From positions 1-64,000 of the forward strand of contig JAHTBO010000006.1 of assembly GCA_019166125.1 (NCBI GenBank): a DNA stretch of 64,000 bases, in the 5' to 3' direction. The position numbers and the translations under genes are program-made. Shown piece after piece: positions 20,867 through 29,064 of this stretch. The notes beneath the pieces were generated by a model, which saw only the letters and a list, made by a program, of their open reading frames with translations, searched no databases and was not told the DNA's origin. Source of the DNA: Alcaligenaceae bacterium CGII-47. Lineage in GTDB: Bacteria > Pseudomonadota > Gammaproteobacteria > Burkholderiales > Burkholderiaceae_B. Numbering within the stretch: position 1 is the stretch's first letter; every line of letters begins with the position of its first letter.

Positions 20867-20891
20867 TCTCCTGAAATAACCTATCAGGAGA
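20867..20891 (+). promoter_or_regulatory. Inverted repeat covering the ribosome binding site of the aldehyde dehydrogenase
   Basis: TCTCCTGA (20867-20874) and TCAGGAGA (20884-20891) are perfect eight-base complements around a nine-base loop. The right arm contains the AGGAG that should be the ribosome binding site for the ATG at 20898. In RNA the stem would mask it; in DNA the same symmetry could be an operator. Confidence 0.6.
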
Positions 20892-20897
20892 CCCTTC

Positions 20898-22397
20898 ATG
20901 TCGCAATCCCAGACGCCGGATCGCCCGGAACTCGCTGCGATCCGCGAGCATATGATCATTGATGGCAAGCCCTGCACAGAGGGCTCGGGCCAAACCGTAC
21001 CGGTCTACGATCCAGCAACAGGTGCCGTGATTGCTCATCAGATCGAGGCGGGCCCCGCTCAGGTTGATCAGGCAGTGCAGGCAGCTCGTCGGGCATTCAC
21101 AGGTTCAGCCTGGGGTGATATGGTGCCGGCAGGTCGTGAGCGCCTATTATTGAACTTGGCCGATCTGCTTGAACAGCATGGTGACGAGCTGGCGCGCCTC
21201 GAGACACTTAATAATGGCAAGCTCCTGCCGCTCTCGCACGGTCTCGAGGTCGCTGCGGGCGCACAGTGGCTACGCTATATGGCTGGCTGGGCAACGAAGT
21301 TGTCTGGCGATACGCTCAGCCTCTCGATCCCTTTTCCCCCTGGTGTGAAATACAACGCTTATACGCGGCTCGAACCCGTCGGTGTTGTTGCGGCGATTGT
21401 TCCGTGGAATTTTCCCTTGCTGATGGCGATCTGGAAAATTGCACCGGCTGTTGCCACAGGCTGCACAATTGTGCTCAAGCCCGCCGAGGAAACGCCACTG
21501 ACCGCAATTCGACTGGCTGAATTGGCACTAGAGGCCGGCTTTCCCCCCGGTGTAATCAATGTGATTACTGGGCGCGGTGAGGTAACTGGTGCAGCACTCG
21601 TCGCGCACCCTGGCGTCAATAAAATATCCTTCACCGGATCGACCGAGGTTGGGCGTCTCATTGGCCGCCAGGCGATGGATGATATGAAGCGCGTATCGCT
21701 AGAGCTAGGCGGTAAGTCGCCCGTCATCATCATGGATGATTGTGATGTCGAATTGGCGGTGCAGGGTGCGGCTGGTGCGATTTTCTTTAATCAGGGCCAG
21801 GTCTGCACGGCGGGTTCGCGCCTGTTTGTGCAGCGCGGTATCTATGACAAGGTTGTCGCTGGTCTTGCCAAGGTGGCAGAAAGCCTAACTATCGGTTCGG
21901 GCTTTGACCCGGCGACGCAGATCGGTCCTATGGTGTCCGCCCGTCATCGCGAGCGGGTAATGAGCTATATCGATCTGGGCCGCGCCGAAGGTGGGCGGGT
22001 ATTGGCTGGTGGGCAGGCCTACGAAGGCGACGGCTTCTTTGTGCGTCCGACGGTATTTGCCGAGCTCGCGCCCGACGCCCGCGTCGTGCGGGAAGAAATT
22101 TTTGGACCAGTCGTGGTTGCCGCCAGCTTCGATACCGAGGATCAGGCGGTGGCGATGGCCAACGATACACGTTTTGGCTTGGGCGCCAGCATCTGGAGCA
22201 ATGATTTAAATCGGGTCAATCGGCTTGTACCCCGCATCCAGGCAGGCACTGTCTGGGTCAATACGCACAATATGCTGGATCCACATATGCCGTTTGGCGG
22301 TGTCAAGCAATCCGGTATTGGTCGTGAGCACGGGCGTGCTGCTGTCGAGGCCTACCTAGAGAGTAAGTCGGTCTGCATTGCTTATCCCGCCACCTAA
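20898..22397 (+). CDS. Aldehyde dehydrogenase, phenylacetaldehyde dehydrogenase-like
   Basis: 499 residues, the same length as E. coli FeaB. It oxidises an aldehyde to the acid with NAD(P)+. The general base region LELGGKSP, the catalytic Cys in FNQGQVCTAGSR and the C-terminal PFGGVKQSGIGREHG are intact. Placed first in the run that leads into the aromatic amine dehydrogenase genes, it would take the arylacetaldehyde made in the periplasm to the aryl acetate, feeding the hpa pathway nearby. Substrate is inferred from this context and from overall likeness to FeaB/PadA. Confidence 0.85.
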   Translation: MSQSQTPDRPELAAIREHMIIDGKPCTEGSGQTVPVYDPATGAVIAHQIEAGPAQVDQAVQAARRAFTGSAWGDMVPAGRERLLLNLADLLEQHGDELARLETLNNGKLLPLSHGLEVAAGAQWLRYMAGWATKLSGDTLSLSIPFPPGVKYNAYTRLEPVGVVAAIVPWNFPLLMAIWKIAPAVATGCTIVLKPAEETPLTAIRLAELALEAGFPPGVINVITGRGEVTGAALVAHPGVNKISFTGSTEVGRLIGRQAMDDMKRVSLELGGKSPVIIMDDCDVELAVQGAAGAIFFNQGQVCTAGSRLFVQRGIYDKVVAGLAKVAESLTIGSGFDPATQIGPMVSARHRERVMSYIDLGRAEGGRVLAGGQAYEGDGFFVRPTVFAELAPDARVVREEIFGPVVVAASFDTEDQAVAMANDTRFGLGASIWSNDLNRVNRLVPRIQAGTVWVNTHNMLDPHMPFGGVKQSGIGREHGRAAVEAYLESKSVCIAYPAT

Positions 22398-22428
22398 GCG
22401 ATAAAACCATTTTTATTTAACTAATCGA

Positions 22429-22446
22429 TCCGACAATACAGTCGGA
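22429..22446 (+). other. Intercistronic hairpin before the outer-membrane protein gene
   Basis: TCCGAC and GTCGGA form a perfect six-base stem with loop AATACA, ending five bases before the GGAG of the next gene. No T run follows, so it is not a standard terminator; processing or partial attenuation is possible. Confidence 0.4.
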
Positions 22447-22463
22447 CTTACGGAGACATGCAA

Positions 22464-23336
22464 ATGCTTAAATCGCGCACACTGCGCAGCGTGGCTATGG
22501 TAGCCGCCTTGAGTGCTACAGGTATGGCGCATGCGGGGGACCCGAGTGCCCGTGATTGGATACCGGCGCCTCCGGGCACCAATTTGATCGCCGCTTATGG
22601 GCTTGCGTTGCAATCCGATGGCTTTTATGACCGTGGCAAAGAATTGAAGGGTGGGCCCAAGGTGAATGTCGAGGGGCTGGTGTATCGACAGATGCACTTT
22701 CGTGAGCTCTTTGGTATGACCGTGCAGTATGAGCTTATTGTGCCGGCTTTTCGCACCACGATTGGGGTGCCAGGCATGCCCGATGACCGCAAAACCGGGA
22801 TTGGCGATATTCAGGCCGGTGCTGCTTTGTGGCTCTACAACAATGAGCAGACCAAGACCTGGTTTGCCTGGGAGCCGTTCATCACCATTCCGACGGGCCA
22901 CTACCAGGGCTCCCATGCGGATGCGTCTCCTGGTAAGCACCGCTGGACCACGATTCAGGACTTTGCCGTGGTGCAGGGGATCGGGGAATCGACCTTTCTG
23001 GAGGGCGTGGCCGAGTTCGAATTCTATGGTGATAACAACAACTATTACGGCGATACGCTCAAAAAGGACACCTCCATACGCTTGACGGCGCTGGCGTCCA
23101 CCAACCTGACCCCCGATACATATGTTGGGGTGCGCTACCGCTACGAGACCGGTGGGCGCGAAAAGGTGAACGGTACCGAGGTGGTTACCGCCGCAAATAA
23201 CCATCAGCTTGCATTTGAGGTCACCCATCAGATCAATGATGCCAATCAGGTGCAGTTGCAATATATCCACGATCTCAAAGTCGAGAACGGCCCGCTCTTT
23301 CGTGGCGTGCAATTACGCTACGTCTACGCATTCTAA
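22464..23336 (+). CDS. Outer-membrane transporter-like protein (MetA-pathway phenol degradation family)
   Basis: About 290 residues with a signal peptide ending at GMAHA. The rest is a repeating pattern of amphipathic strands ending in Phe (LRYVYAF), as in outer-membrane barrels of the Phenol_MetA_deg family, which accompany aromatic catabolic genes and are thought to aid substrate entry. Features include PGTNLIAAYGL near the N-terminus and TGIGDIQAGAALWLY. The ATG at 22464 is preferred over 22458 because the GGAG box is only two bases from the latter. It lies between the aldehyde dehydrogenase and aauB. Confidence 0.75.
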   Translation: MLKSRTLRSVAMVAALSATGMAHAGDPSARDWIPAPPGTNLIAAYGLALQSDGFYDRGKELKGGPKVNVEGLVYRQMHFRELFGMTVQYELIVPAFRTTIGVPGMPDDRKTGIGDIQAGAALWLYNNEQTKTWFAWEPFITIPTGHYQGSHADASPGKHRWTTIQDFAVVQGIGESTFLEGVAEFEFYGDNNNYYGDTLKKDTSIRLTALASTNLTPDTYVGVRYRYETGGREKVNGTEVVTAANNHQLAFEVTHQINDANQVQLQYIHDLKVENGPLFRGVQLRYVYAF

Positions 23337-23358
23337 TAACTCTGAGGAGACATAATCT

Positions 23359-24549
23359 ATGTTGACTAAATCCTGGAGGCAATCAGGTAAGGCTGGGCTG
23401 ATTGCCGGTGTCTTATTGTGGTCGTGCCTTGGCCTGGCTCAGGCGCAAAATCTACCTGTCGAGAAATTGACAGGCGGGCATTCACTCCCCGCCGATGCAT
23501 CCCAGCGCATATATGTCATGGATGCGGTGTTTGGCCACCTCACCGATAGCCGACTGAATGTATTCGATGGTGCCAACGGCAAGTTTCTAGGTATGATTCC
23601 GACGTCTTTTAACGGACATGCCCAAATATCCAAAGACGGCAAGGATATTTACGTCACCACAACCTATTTTGAACGCGTGACCCGAGGCAAACGCAGCGAC
23701 GTCATCGAGGTTTGGGATGGTTCAACCCTTGCGTTCAAAAAGGAAATTGCTATTCCACCCAAGCGCGCAGGCGCACTCAACTACGATAGCTTGTTCCGTC
23801 AGACTACAGACGGGCAGTTCATACTGTTGCAAAACGCCTCCCCAGCGGCATCGATCAGCGTTGTGGATATGAAAAAAAGCGAATTCACAACAGAGATCAC
23901 AGCAAGTGCCGGGTGCTGGAGCATCATCCCCTTGCCCAATAAGCCCCGCAGTTTTGCAACGATCTGTGGCGACGGCGCGCTGCTCACCATGAACCTGGGC
24001 GAGGATGGCAAGCTGGCCAGCCAGCATCGCACCAAGGCTTTGTTCTCGGTGCCCGACGATCCGATCTTTATCACGCCAGGCATCCTGCCGGACTCGCTGC
24101 GCTTCATCTCCTTTTACGGCAATGTTTATACCGTTGACCTGAAGGGGGCAGAGATGTCCTTCGAGCCGGTCTGGTCCTTGCTTGATGAAGCTGACAAAAA
24201 GGGTGGCTGGGTACCAGGCGGTTATAACCTGATGACGGTTGAGCCCAAGAGCCAGCGCATGTATGTGCTCATGCATCCAGAGGGTAAGGAAGGATCACAC
24301 AAAAATCCTGCGGCCGAGATGTGGGTCTATGACCTACAAACCAAAAAGCGTGTCGCGCGTGTCCCCGGTCGGGATGTCTTGTCCATGGCTGTTGCGCCGG
24401 GTAAAACACCGCGTTTGCTCACACTCGATGGGGGTAATGTGAATATCTATGATATTTCCGCCGCCGAGCCCAAGTTGCTGCGTACGATTGAAGGCGCAGG
24501 CGAGTCTGCTCTCCAGGTCTTTGCGCAGCCCTACACAGGAGCCAAATAA
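23359..24549 (+). CDS. aauB: Aromatic amine dehydrogenase large (beta-propeller) subunit
   Basis: 396 residues. A periplasmic protein with a signal peptide (GLAQAQ cut) and a seven-bladed propeller fold, homologous to MauB. It forms an alpha2-beta2 enzyme with AauA, which carries the tryptophan tryptophylquinone (TTQ) cofactor, and oxidises primary amines to aldehydes and ammonia. Blade-like repeats such as [20 protein letters not shown] and [14 protein letters not shown] are visible. The stop shares a base with the start of aauE (TAATG). Identity as Aau rather than Mau rests mainly on the small subunit. Confidence 0.88.
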   Translation: MLTKSWRQSGKAGLIAGVLLWSCLGLAQAQNLPVEKLTGGHSLPADASQRIYVMDAVFGHLTDSRLNVFDGANGKFLGMIPTSFNGHAQISKDGKDIYVTTTYFERVTRGKRSDVIEVWDGSTLAFKKEIAIPPKRAGALNYDSLFRQTTDGQFILLQNASPAASISVVDMKKSEFTTEITASAGCWSIIPLPNKPRSFATICGDGALLTMNLGEDGKLASQHRTKALFSVPDDPIFITPGILPDSLRFISFYGNVYTVDLKGAEMSFEPVWSLLDEADKKGGWVPGGYNLMTVEPKSQRMYVLMHPEGKEGSHKNPAAEMWVYDLQTKKRVARVPGRDVLSMAVAPGKTPRLLTLDGGNVNIYDISAAEPKLLRTIEGAGESALQVFAQPYTGAK

Positions 24550-25085
24550 TGACTGACCCAGTTCTCGTGTACGTGGCGGTAGGTTGCCTGGCGGGAATTT
24601 TTCTACTGGGCGCTATCGATAAGCTACGTCACTTCACATCATTCGAGGCGGCAGCCGCAGCCTATGCCTTAATGCCGAGCTGGCTACTTAGGCCATTCAC
24701 GGTCGCATTTGTACTGGCCGAAGGTCTGGCAGCCGTTCTACTGCTGGTGCCCGGCAACCGAGCGCTCGGCGCGATCTGTGCGTTAGGTGTCTTGTTGCTT
24801 GCCAGTGCGGGAATTGCCATCAATCTGCTCAGGGGGCGTCGCAATATCGATTGCGGCTGTGGGGGCCTGTCTGGACCTCCCTCGGAACTGTCGGGCTGGC
24901 TGGTGTTGCGTAATGCCGGGCTCATGCTGTTGGCCGTGCTAGTACTGATCCCCGTAGGGGGGCCGCAACGCAGCCTGGGATGGGTGGACGCCGTGACGTT
25001 TTTTGGTGCGACCTTGGCCTTGTTGGGGCTGTATTTCGCGCTGAGTCAGTTGATTGAGTCCCATGTCCGGCTACAAAAAATCTAG
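24549..25085 (+). CDS. aauE: MauE/AauE-like membrane protein
   Basis: 178 residues, four or five membrane helices, and a conserved NIDCGCGG cysteine motif facing one side of the membrane. MauE-type proteins are needed, with MauD, to secrete and fold the disulfide-rich TTQ subunit. It begins inside the aauB stop codon and is ten bases ahead of aauD. It belongs to the DoxX/VKOR-like fold, consistent with moving electrons for disulfide formation or isomerisation. Confidence 0.85.
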   Translation: MTDPVLVYVAVGCLAGIFLLGAIDKLRHFTSFEAAAAAYALMPSWLLRPFTVAFVLAEGLAAVLLLVPGNRALGAICALGVLLLASAGIAINLLRGRRNIDCGCGGLSGPPSELSGWLVLRNAGLMLLAVLVLIPVGGPQRSLGWVDAVTFFGATLALLGLYFALSQLIESHVRLQKI

Positions 25086-25094
25086 GAGATATCG

Positions 25095-25733
25095 ATGACT
25101 GCATTAATGATTTCGAATGTTGCCTTATGGGCGGTGGTGCTGGGATTGCTGTTGGTGGTCCTTGCCCTATCGCGCCAAATTGGCGTCCTGTACGAGCGTG
25201 TCGCCCCCATGGGAGCACTCACGATCGACAAGGGGCCAGCCGTGGGCGAGGCCTCGCCACAATTTGAGCTGAATGATCTGTTGGGTCGCGCTCAACGGGT
25301 CGGCTATGCCGGTGCGCGCAGCCAGTTGTTGTTTTTCTTATCGCCCACCTGCCCTGTATGCAAAAAACTCCTGCCTATTCTTAAATCGGTCGCTGGAACC
25401 GAGCGAGCCTGGCTGGATATTGTCTTGGCCAGTGATGGTGAAATGCCCGAGCACCTGGCGTTTTATCGTAAGGCTGGGCTGGAAATGTTCCCCTACCTGC
25501 TCTCTACAGAGCTGGGGATGCGCTTCCAGATCAGCAAGCTTCCCTATGCGGTGCTTATTGACGAAAATGGTCTGGTCAGAGCTAAGGGCTTGATCAATTC
25601 TCGCGAGCAGCTAGAGAGCTTATTTACCGCCAAAGAGCTCGGCGTGGCCTCCGCCCAAGAATGGCTGGGTCGTAACGAACTCGTAGAAAATCAGATTTCA
25701 CGCAAGGAGAATGTCAATGCGCTGGTTGGATAA
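25095..25733 (+). CDS. aauD: MauD/AauD-like thioredoxin-fold protein
   Basis: 212 residues with an N-terminal membrane anchor (ALWAVVLGLLLVVLALS) and a periplasmic thioredoxin domain with the active site SPTCPVCKKLLPIL. It is expected to form or isomerise the six disulfides of the small subunit. The last 17 bases overlap the start of aauA, so the folding factor and its client are translated together. Confidence 0.88.
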   Translation: MTALMISNVALWAVVLGLLLVVLALSRQIGVLYERVAPMGALTIDKGPAVGEASPQFELNDLLGRAQRVGYAGARSQLLFFLSPTCPVCKKLLPILKSVAGTERAWLDIVLASDGEMPEHLAFYRKAGLEMFPYLLSTELGMRFQISKLPYAVLIDENGLVRAKGLINSREQLESLFTAKELGVASAQEWLGRNELVENQISRKENVNALVG

Positions 25734-26235
25734 ACTCGGGGAAGACTTCACCCGCAAAGTCGCACACACCGCTTCACGACGCAGTGTGCTGTGCTCGATC
25801 AGCAAGGTGCTGGTGGGCTCTGCTTTTATCATGCCGGTACTGCCGATTGCGCGTAATGCGCGTGCGGCGACCGATCTGGATACCGCAACCGAAGAAGAGC
25901 TGACGTCTTGTGATTACTGGCGCTATTGTGCTGTCGATGGCTTCCTGTGCACATGCTGCGGCGGATCGGCGACGACCTGCCCGCCAGGTAGCGAGCCCTC
26001 ACCGATTTCATGGGTCGGGACGTGTCACAACCCGAACGATGGTAAGGACTATCTCGTAAGTTATCATGATTGCTGCGGCAAAACCGCGTGCGGACGTTGT
26101 TACTGCGGTGGTCAGGTGCGCGAGCGTCCGGGTTACGAGTTCTTTTTGCATAACGATGTCAACTGGTGTATGGCTAACGTCAACACGGTCTACCATTGCA
26201 CGGTTTCCATCATTGTCGGGCTTGGTAAAAACTAA
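25717..26235 (+). CDS. aauA: Aromatic amine dehydrogenase small subunit, TTQ precursor
   Basis: 172 residues from the ATG at 25717, which has AAGGAG seven bases upstream; the ATG at 25711 is too close to that box. The leader contains a twin-arginine-like SRRSVL stretch. The mature part is packed with cysteines (CDYWRYCAVDGFLCTCCGG). By homology the TTQ cofactor forms from Trp99 (SPISWVGTC) and Trp150 (NDVNWC), with Asp118 (YHDCCG) as catalytic base; all are present. The ending GYEFFLHNDVNWCMAN matches the Alcaligenes faecalis aromatic amine dehydrogenase better than methylamine dehydrogenase. Expected substrates are tyramine, dopamine, phenethylamine and tryptamine. Confidence 0.92.
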   Translation: MRWLDKLGEDFTRKVAHTASRRSVLCSISKVLVGSAFIMPVLPIARNARAATDLDTATEEELTSCDYWRYCAVDGFLCTCCGGSATTCPPGSEPSPISWVGTCHNPNDGKDYLVSYHDCCGKTACGRCYCGGQVRERPGYEFFLHNDVNWCMANVNTVYHCTVSIIVGLGKN

Positions 26236-26249
26236 GTCAGGGAGTCGTT

Positions 26250-26759
26250 ATGGTTCAGCTCAAGCATTGGTTTGCCTGGGCAGGTTTGATATCCGGCCTC
26301 TCGCTGGCGGTGCCAGCGGGGGCCGAAATCACACCCATGCCAAAAGAGCAGATCAAGGTGATGCAGGCCAGTACATCGGCCTATAAGGATTACATGCTCA
26401 ATTGCGGCGGATGCCACCGTTTTGATGGGGAAGGCATCGGTCGCAGTTCAGTGCCGAGCTTTAAAAACTCGGTCGGCTTATTCACCTACCTACAAGAAGG
26501 AAGGGAGTACATGATCCGCGTGCCGGGCTCATCCCAATCCCAACTAGGTAATGCGGAATTGGCAGAGGTTTTGAACTGGATGGTCGCCATGTATAGCCCC
26601 GACCAGTTAAAGGCTGACTTCAAGCCCTTTACCGCGAACGAAGTGGGGGCTTCACGACCTTATCGTTTTGATGATGTCGTCGTAGAACGCCGTCGGGTTG
26701 GTGAGCTATTGGGACGTCAGGGCTTCCACCTTTCGCCCTATTTGTATGGTGCTAATTGA
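26250..26759 (+). CDS. Periplasmic monohaem c-type cytochrome
   Basis: 169 residues with a signal peptide ending PAGAE. One haem motif is seen, NCGGCHRFDGEG, with a downstream Met (NWMVAMYS) as possible axial ligand. It lies 14 bases after aauA in the same run. A. faecalis has a small secreted c-type cytochrome gene at the same position. It may accept electrons from the amine dehydrogenase or take part in TTQ formation; no MauG-like dihaem protein is present here. Confidence 0.85.
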   Translation: MVQLKHWFAWAGLISGLSLAVPAGAEITPMPKEQIKVMQASTSAYKDYMLNCGGCHRFDGEGIGRSSVPSFKNSVGLFTYLQEGREYMIRVPGSSQSQLGNAELAEVLNWMVAMYSPDQLKADFKPFTANEVGASRPYRFDDVVVERRRVGELLGRQGFHLSPYLYGAN

Positions 26760-26845
26760 TGCAGATCAAACTTATACCGGCATAGAACGGAATGCGCGGG
26801 TATGTACGGATTGGCCTGAACGGCTCAAATGGCGTATTAAGTAAT

Positions 26846-26867
26846 TATCATGTTAGTAATTATAGCC
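26846..26867 (-). promoter_or_regulatory. Operator-like element before the AraC gene, copy 1 of a shared motif
   Basis: Read on the minus strand this is CTATAATTACTAACATGATAA. It shares TATA, the ten bases TACTAACATG, and TAA in register with the element between hpaR and hpaG1. It sits between a possible promoter (TTGGCC 26811-26816, TATTAA 26835-26840) and the ATG at 26872, a place suited to repression. Confidence 0.55.
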
Positions 26868-26871
26868 AGCC

Positions 26872-27822
26872 ATGCCTAAGCTATTGCTCCATACCTCACC
26901 TAAGCAATTCGATAGCCTGACAAGTTGGTCGGATAGCGTCTGCCAGCATTTTGTACCTCTGGAAGTCGAACCGCGCCAAAATGGCGCGTTTCATAACCGG
27001 GCCACGATACAGACACTGGGCTGCCTGCAGGTGTCCGAGTTGGTGGTGTCAGCCCAGCGGGTTCGCCGCACGCATGCTCTGGCGAATCGCTCTGAGGACA
27101 GGCAGTTCAAGTTTAGTATTCAGCTCTCTGGGCAGACCGAAATCATTCAGGCTAAGCGCACTGCTTTGCTCGGGCCTGGCGATTGGGGCTTGTACGATAC
27201 GTCCCAGCCGTACGAGCTATCGGTCAATCAGAGCGCACATTTCCTGGTTTTGCAGGTCGAAGCAGCGCAGATGGCCGTCTGGATGCCTTACCTGCAGCAG
27301 TCGGTTGCGCTTTGCTTTAGCTCGAATAAGGGCAGTGCCCGAGTAGCGCTGGATACCTTGCTCTCGCTCGCACGACAAAGTCCCAGTTTGTCTGCTGCAG
27401 CGACCAGGGATATTTCCATGACGGTGCTGCAATTGATTGGTCTGAATTTGTGTGAACAATCCGGGCGAGGCGGAATGTCTGACCTGGATGAAGTGCGACA
27501 GGGCCAGCTGCGGGTGATTTTGCAGTACATCCACGACAATCTGCATGAATCGGATCTGTCGGTGAATACGCTGGCGCAGCGCTTTCGCATGTCACGTCGT
27601 TACCTATACAATCTTTTTGCCAGCCGGGACCTGAGCCCTGCTGACTATGTCCTCAGTGCACGACTCGAACGCTGCCGAGACATGCTCGCCGATCCGGCAT
27701 GCTCGCGTTCTATGGGCGAACTGGCCTATCTGCACGGCTTTGCTGATGCGTCGGCCTTCAGCCACGCTTTTCGGCGTCGCTATGCCTTATCGCCTACCGA
27801 GTGGCGGCGTCAGCATACCTGA
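26872..27822 (+). CDS. AraC-family regulator, FeaR-like
   Basis: 316 residues. An AraC-binding-like sensor domain (about 25-190; FKFSIQLSGQTEI and LLGPGDWGLYDTS) precedes two helix-turn-helix motifs (about 230-315; SVNTLAQRFRMSRRYLYNLF and LAYLHGFADASAFSHAFRRR). The layout resembles E. coli FeaR, which activates tyramine and phenethylamine catabolism, fitting the aau genes just upstream. It has its own leader, which holds a copy of the element also found at hpaR. It converges on the MFS genes with only nine bases between stops. The inducer, probably an amine or aldehyde, is inferred. Confidence 0.82.
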   Translation: MPKLLLHTSPKQFDSLTSWSDSVCQHFVPLEVEPRQNGAFHNRATIQTLGCLQVSELVVSAQRVRRTHALANRSEDRQFKFSIQLSGQTEIIQAKRTALLGPGDWGLYDTSQPYELSVNQSAHFLVLQVEAAQMAVWMPYLQQSVALCFSSNKGSARVALDTLLSLARQSPSLSAAATRDISMTVLQLIGLNLCEQSGRGGMSDLDEVRQGQLRVILQYIHDNLHESDLSVNTLAQRFRMSRRYLYNLFASRDLSPADYVLSARLERCRDMLADPACSRSMGELAYLHGFADASAFSHAFRRRYALSPTEWRRQHT

Positions 27823-27831
27823 ATTTGCTGC

Positions 27832-29055
27832 TTAGTTACGCTGCCGGGAACGGCCAATCTGCAAGACCATCAAAATCCCTAGCAGGCCATAGCTACCGGT
27901 AGCTACCCAGGTCCACTCCCAGCCACCCGAGATATTGACCACCCATGCCACCAGCGGCGGGCCAGCGAATTGGCCAAACGATGAACATTGCTGGACACAG
28001 CCAACGGTCGATGAGGTCGTCTGTGGCGTCGGCGCATAGTCGATTGCCAGCACGAACAGGGTCGCCGGGATTAGCCCGCCCACAATCGAAAATACAAGAA
28101 TCGCAAAGAACTGTACCGTGATGCCCTGACCGGCCCCGAAAGCGACAAAAGCGCAAATCATCATGGTGCCAAATCCGATAAGCAGCAGCATGCGTGCGCT
28201 GATGCCTTGGTGCAAGAGCCTGCCTGCCCCCAGGTTGCCAATGATATTAGAGCCAGCGATCAACGCCGTCAGTAGGCCCGCAGTCGTCCCGGATACCTCT
28301 GCCAACGCGTATATGGTGGGTAAAAATCCAATAATAGCCACCCACTGTGCGGTGTAGGCGCCAAATGTCAGGGCGATCATCCAGACGTCGCGTGAGGCAA
28401 GGGTTGTGCGAACCATGGACCAGGCGGGAGGGTGCGCAGCGCCAGCCGAGCCAGACGTGCCATGCGAGTGCAATGAGGGCGGGTCAGCCGGTATGATGCG
28501 CCAAGTCAGCCACAGCATGAGTAAAGTGAGGCCGGCGAGTACCAGCCACAGCATACGCCAGGAACTTACACTCAATAACCAGGAGCCTGCCAATAGAATG
28601 ATGACGGTGCCGATGGGCATGTATGAGCTCCACAGGCCCATGATACGACTCAGTGTGTGGGGCGGTACGAGGCGCTTGATCAGGGCCGGGACAGGCATGA
28701 CGACCATGAGAAAACCGCAGCCCTCAATCGTCCGAAATATCAGAATCATGGCCTTGGTCTGAGACAGCGTCCCCGCAGCAGAGGCGAATACCAAAATGCC
28801 CAGCCCGATCAGGATGCACCGACGTAGGCCGATACGTTCGGCAAACAATCCAGTGGCCAAGCCTAGAATCATTCCTGCGAATTGCACGAGCGAGAGCAGA
28901 AAACCGGATTCCACCAAATCCAGGCCCAGCTCATGTTGGAGCTCGGGGAGCGCAGGCGGCAGCTTCCAGATGTGCAAGGCGGCACAGATGCCAATCAGAA
29001 CGAGAAAGAGCGCAGCGTGGATGGGTCGGATAGCGGGGGTGACGGTCTGTGTCAT
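27832..29055 (-). CDS. MFS transporter
   Basis: 407 residues, twelve predicted membrane helices. It resembles the CynX/NimT branch (ALHIWKLPPALPELQHELG at the first loop, then motif-A-like FAERIGLRRC). Third in an apparent hpaR-MFS-MFS operon, nine bases after the other transporter. It probably moves an aromatic acid or an intermediate across the inner membrane; substrate not determinable from sequence. Confidence 0.8.
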   Translation of the reverse strand: MTQTVTPAIRPIHAALFLVLIGICAALHIWKLPPALPELQHELGLDLVESGFLLSLVQFAGMILGLATGLFAERIGLRRCILIGLGILVFASAAGTLSQTKAMILIFRTIEGCGFLMVVMPVPALIKRLVPPHTLSRIMGLWSSYMPIGTVIILLAGSWLLSVSSWRMLWLVLAGLTLLMLWLTWRIIPADPPSLHSHGTSGSAGAAHPPAWSMVRTTLASRDVWMIALTFGAYTAQWVAIIGFLPTIYALAEVSGTTAGLLTALIAGSNIIGNLGAGRLLHQGISARMLLLIGFGTMMICAFVAFGAGQGITVQFFAILVFSIVGGLIPATLFVLAIDYAPTPQTTSSTVGCVQQCSSFGQFAGPPLVAWVVNISGGWEWTWVATGSYGLLGILMVLQIGRSRQRN

Positions 29056-29064
29056 GTATCGGTG

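Noticed and set aside
23359-26235. Methylamine dehydrogenase (mau) instead of aromatic amine dehydrogenase
   Set aside because: The small subunit tail matches the aromatic amine enzyme, and no amicyanin, mauF, mauG or mauLMN genes are present.
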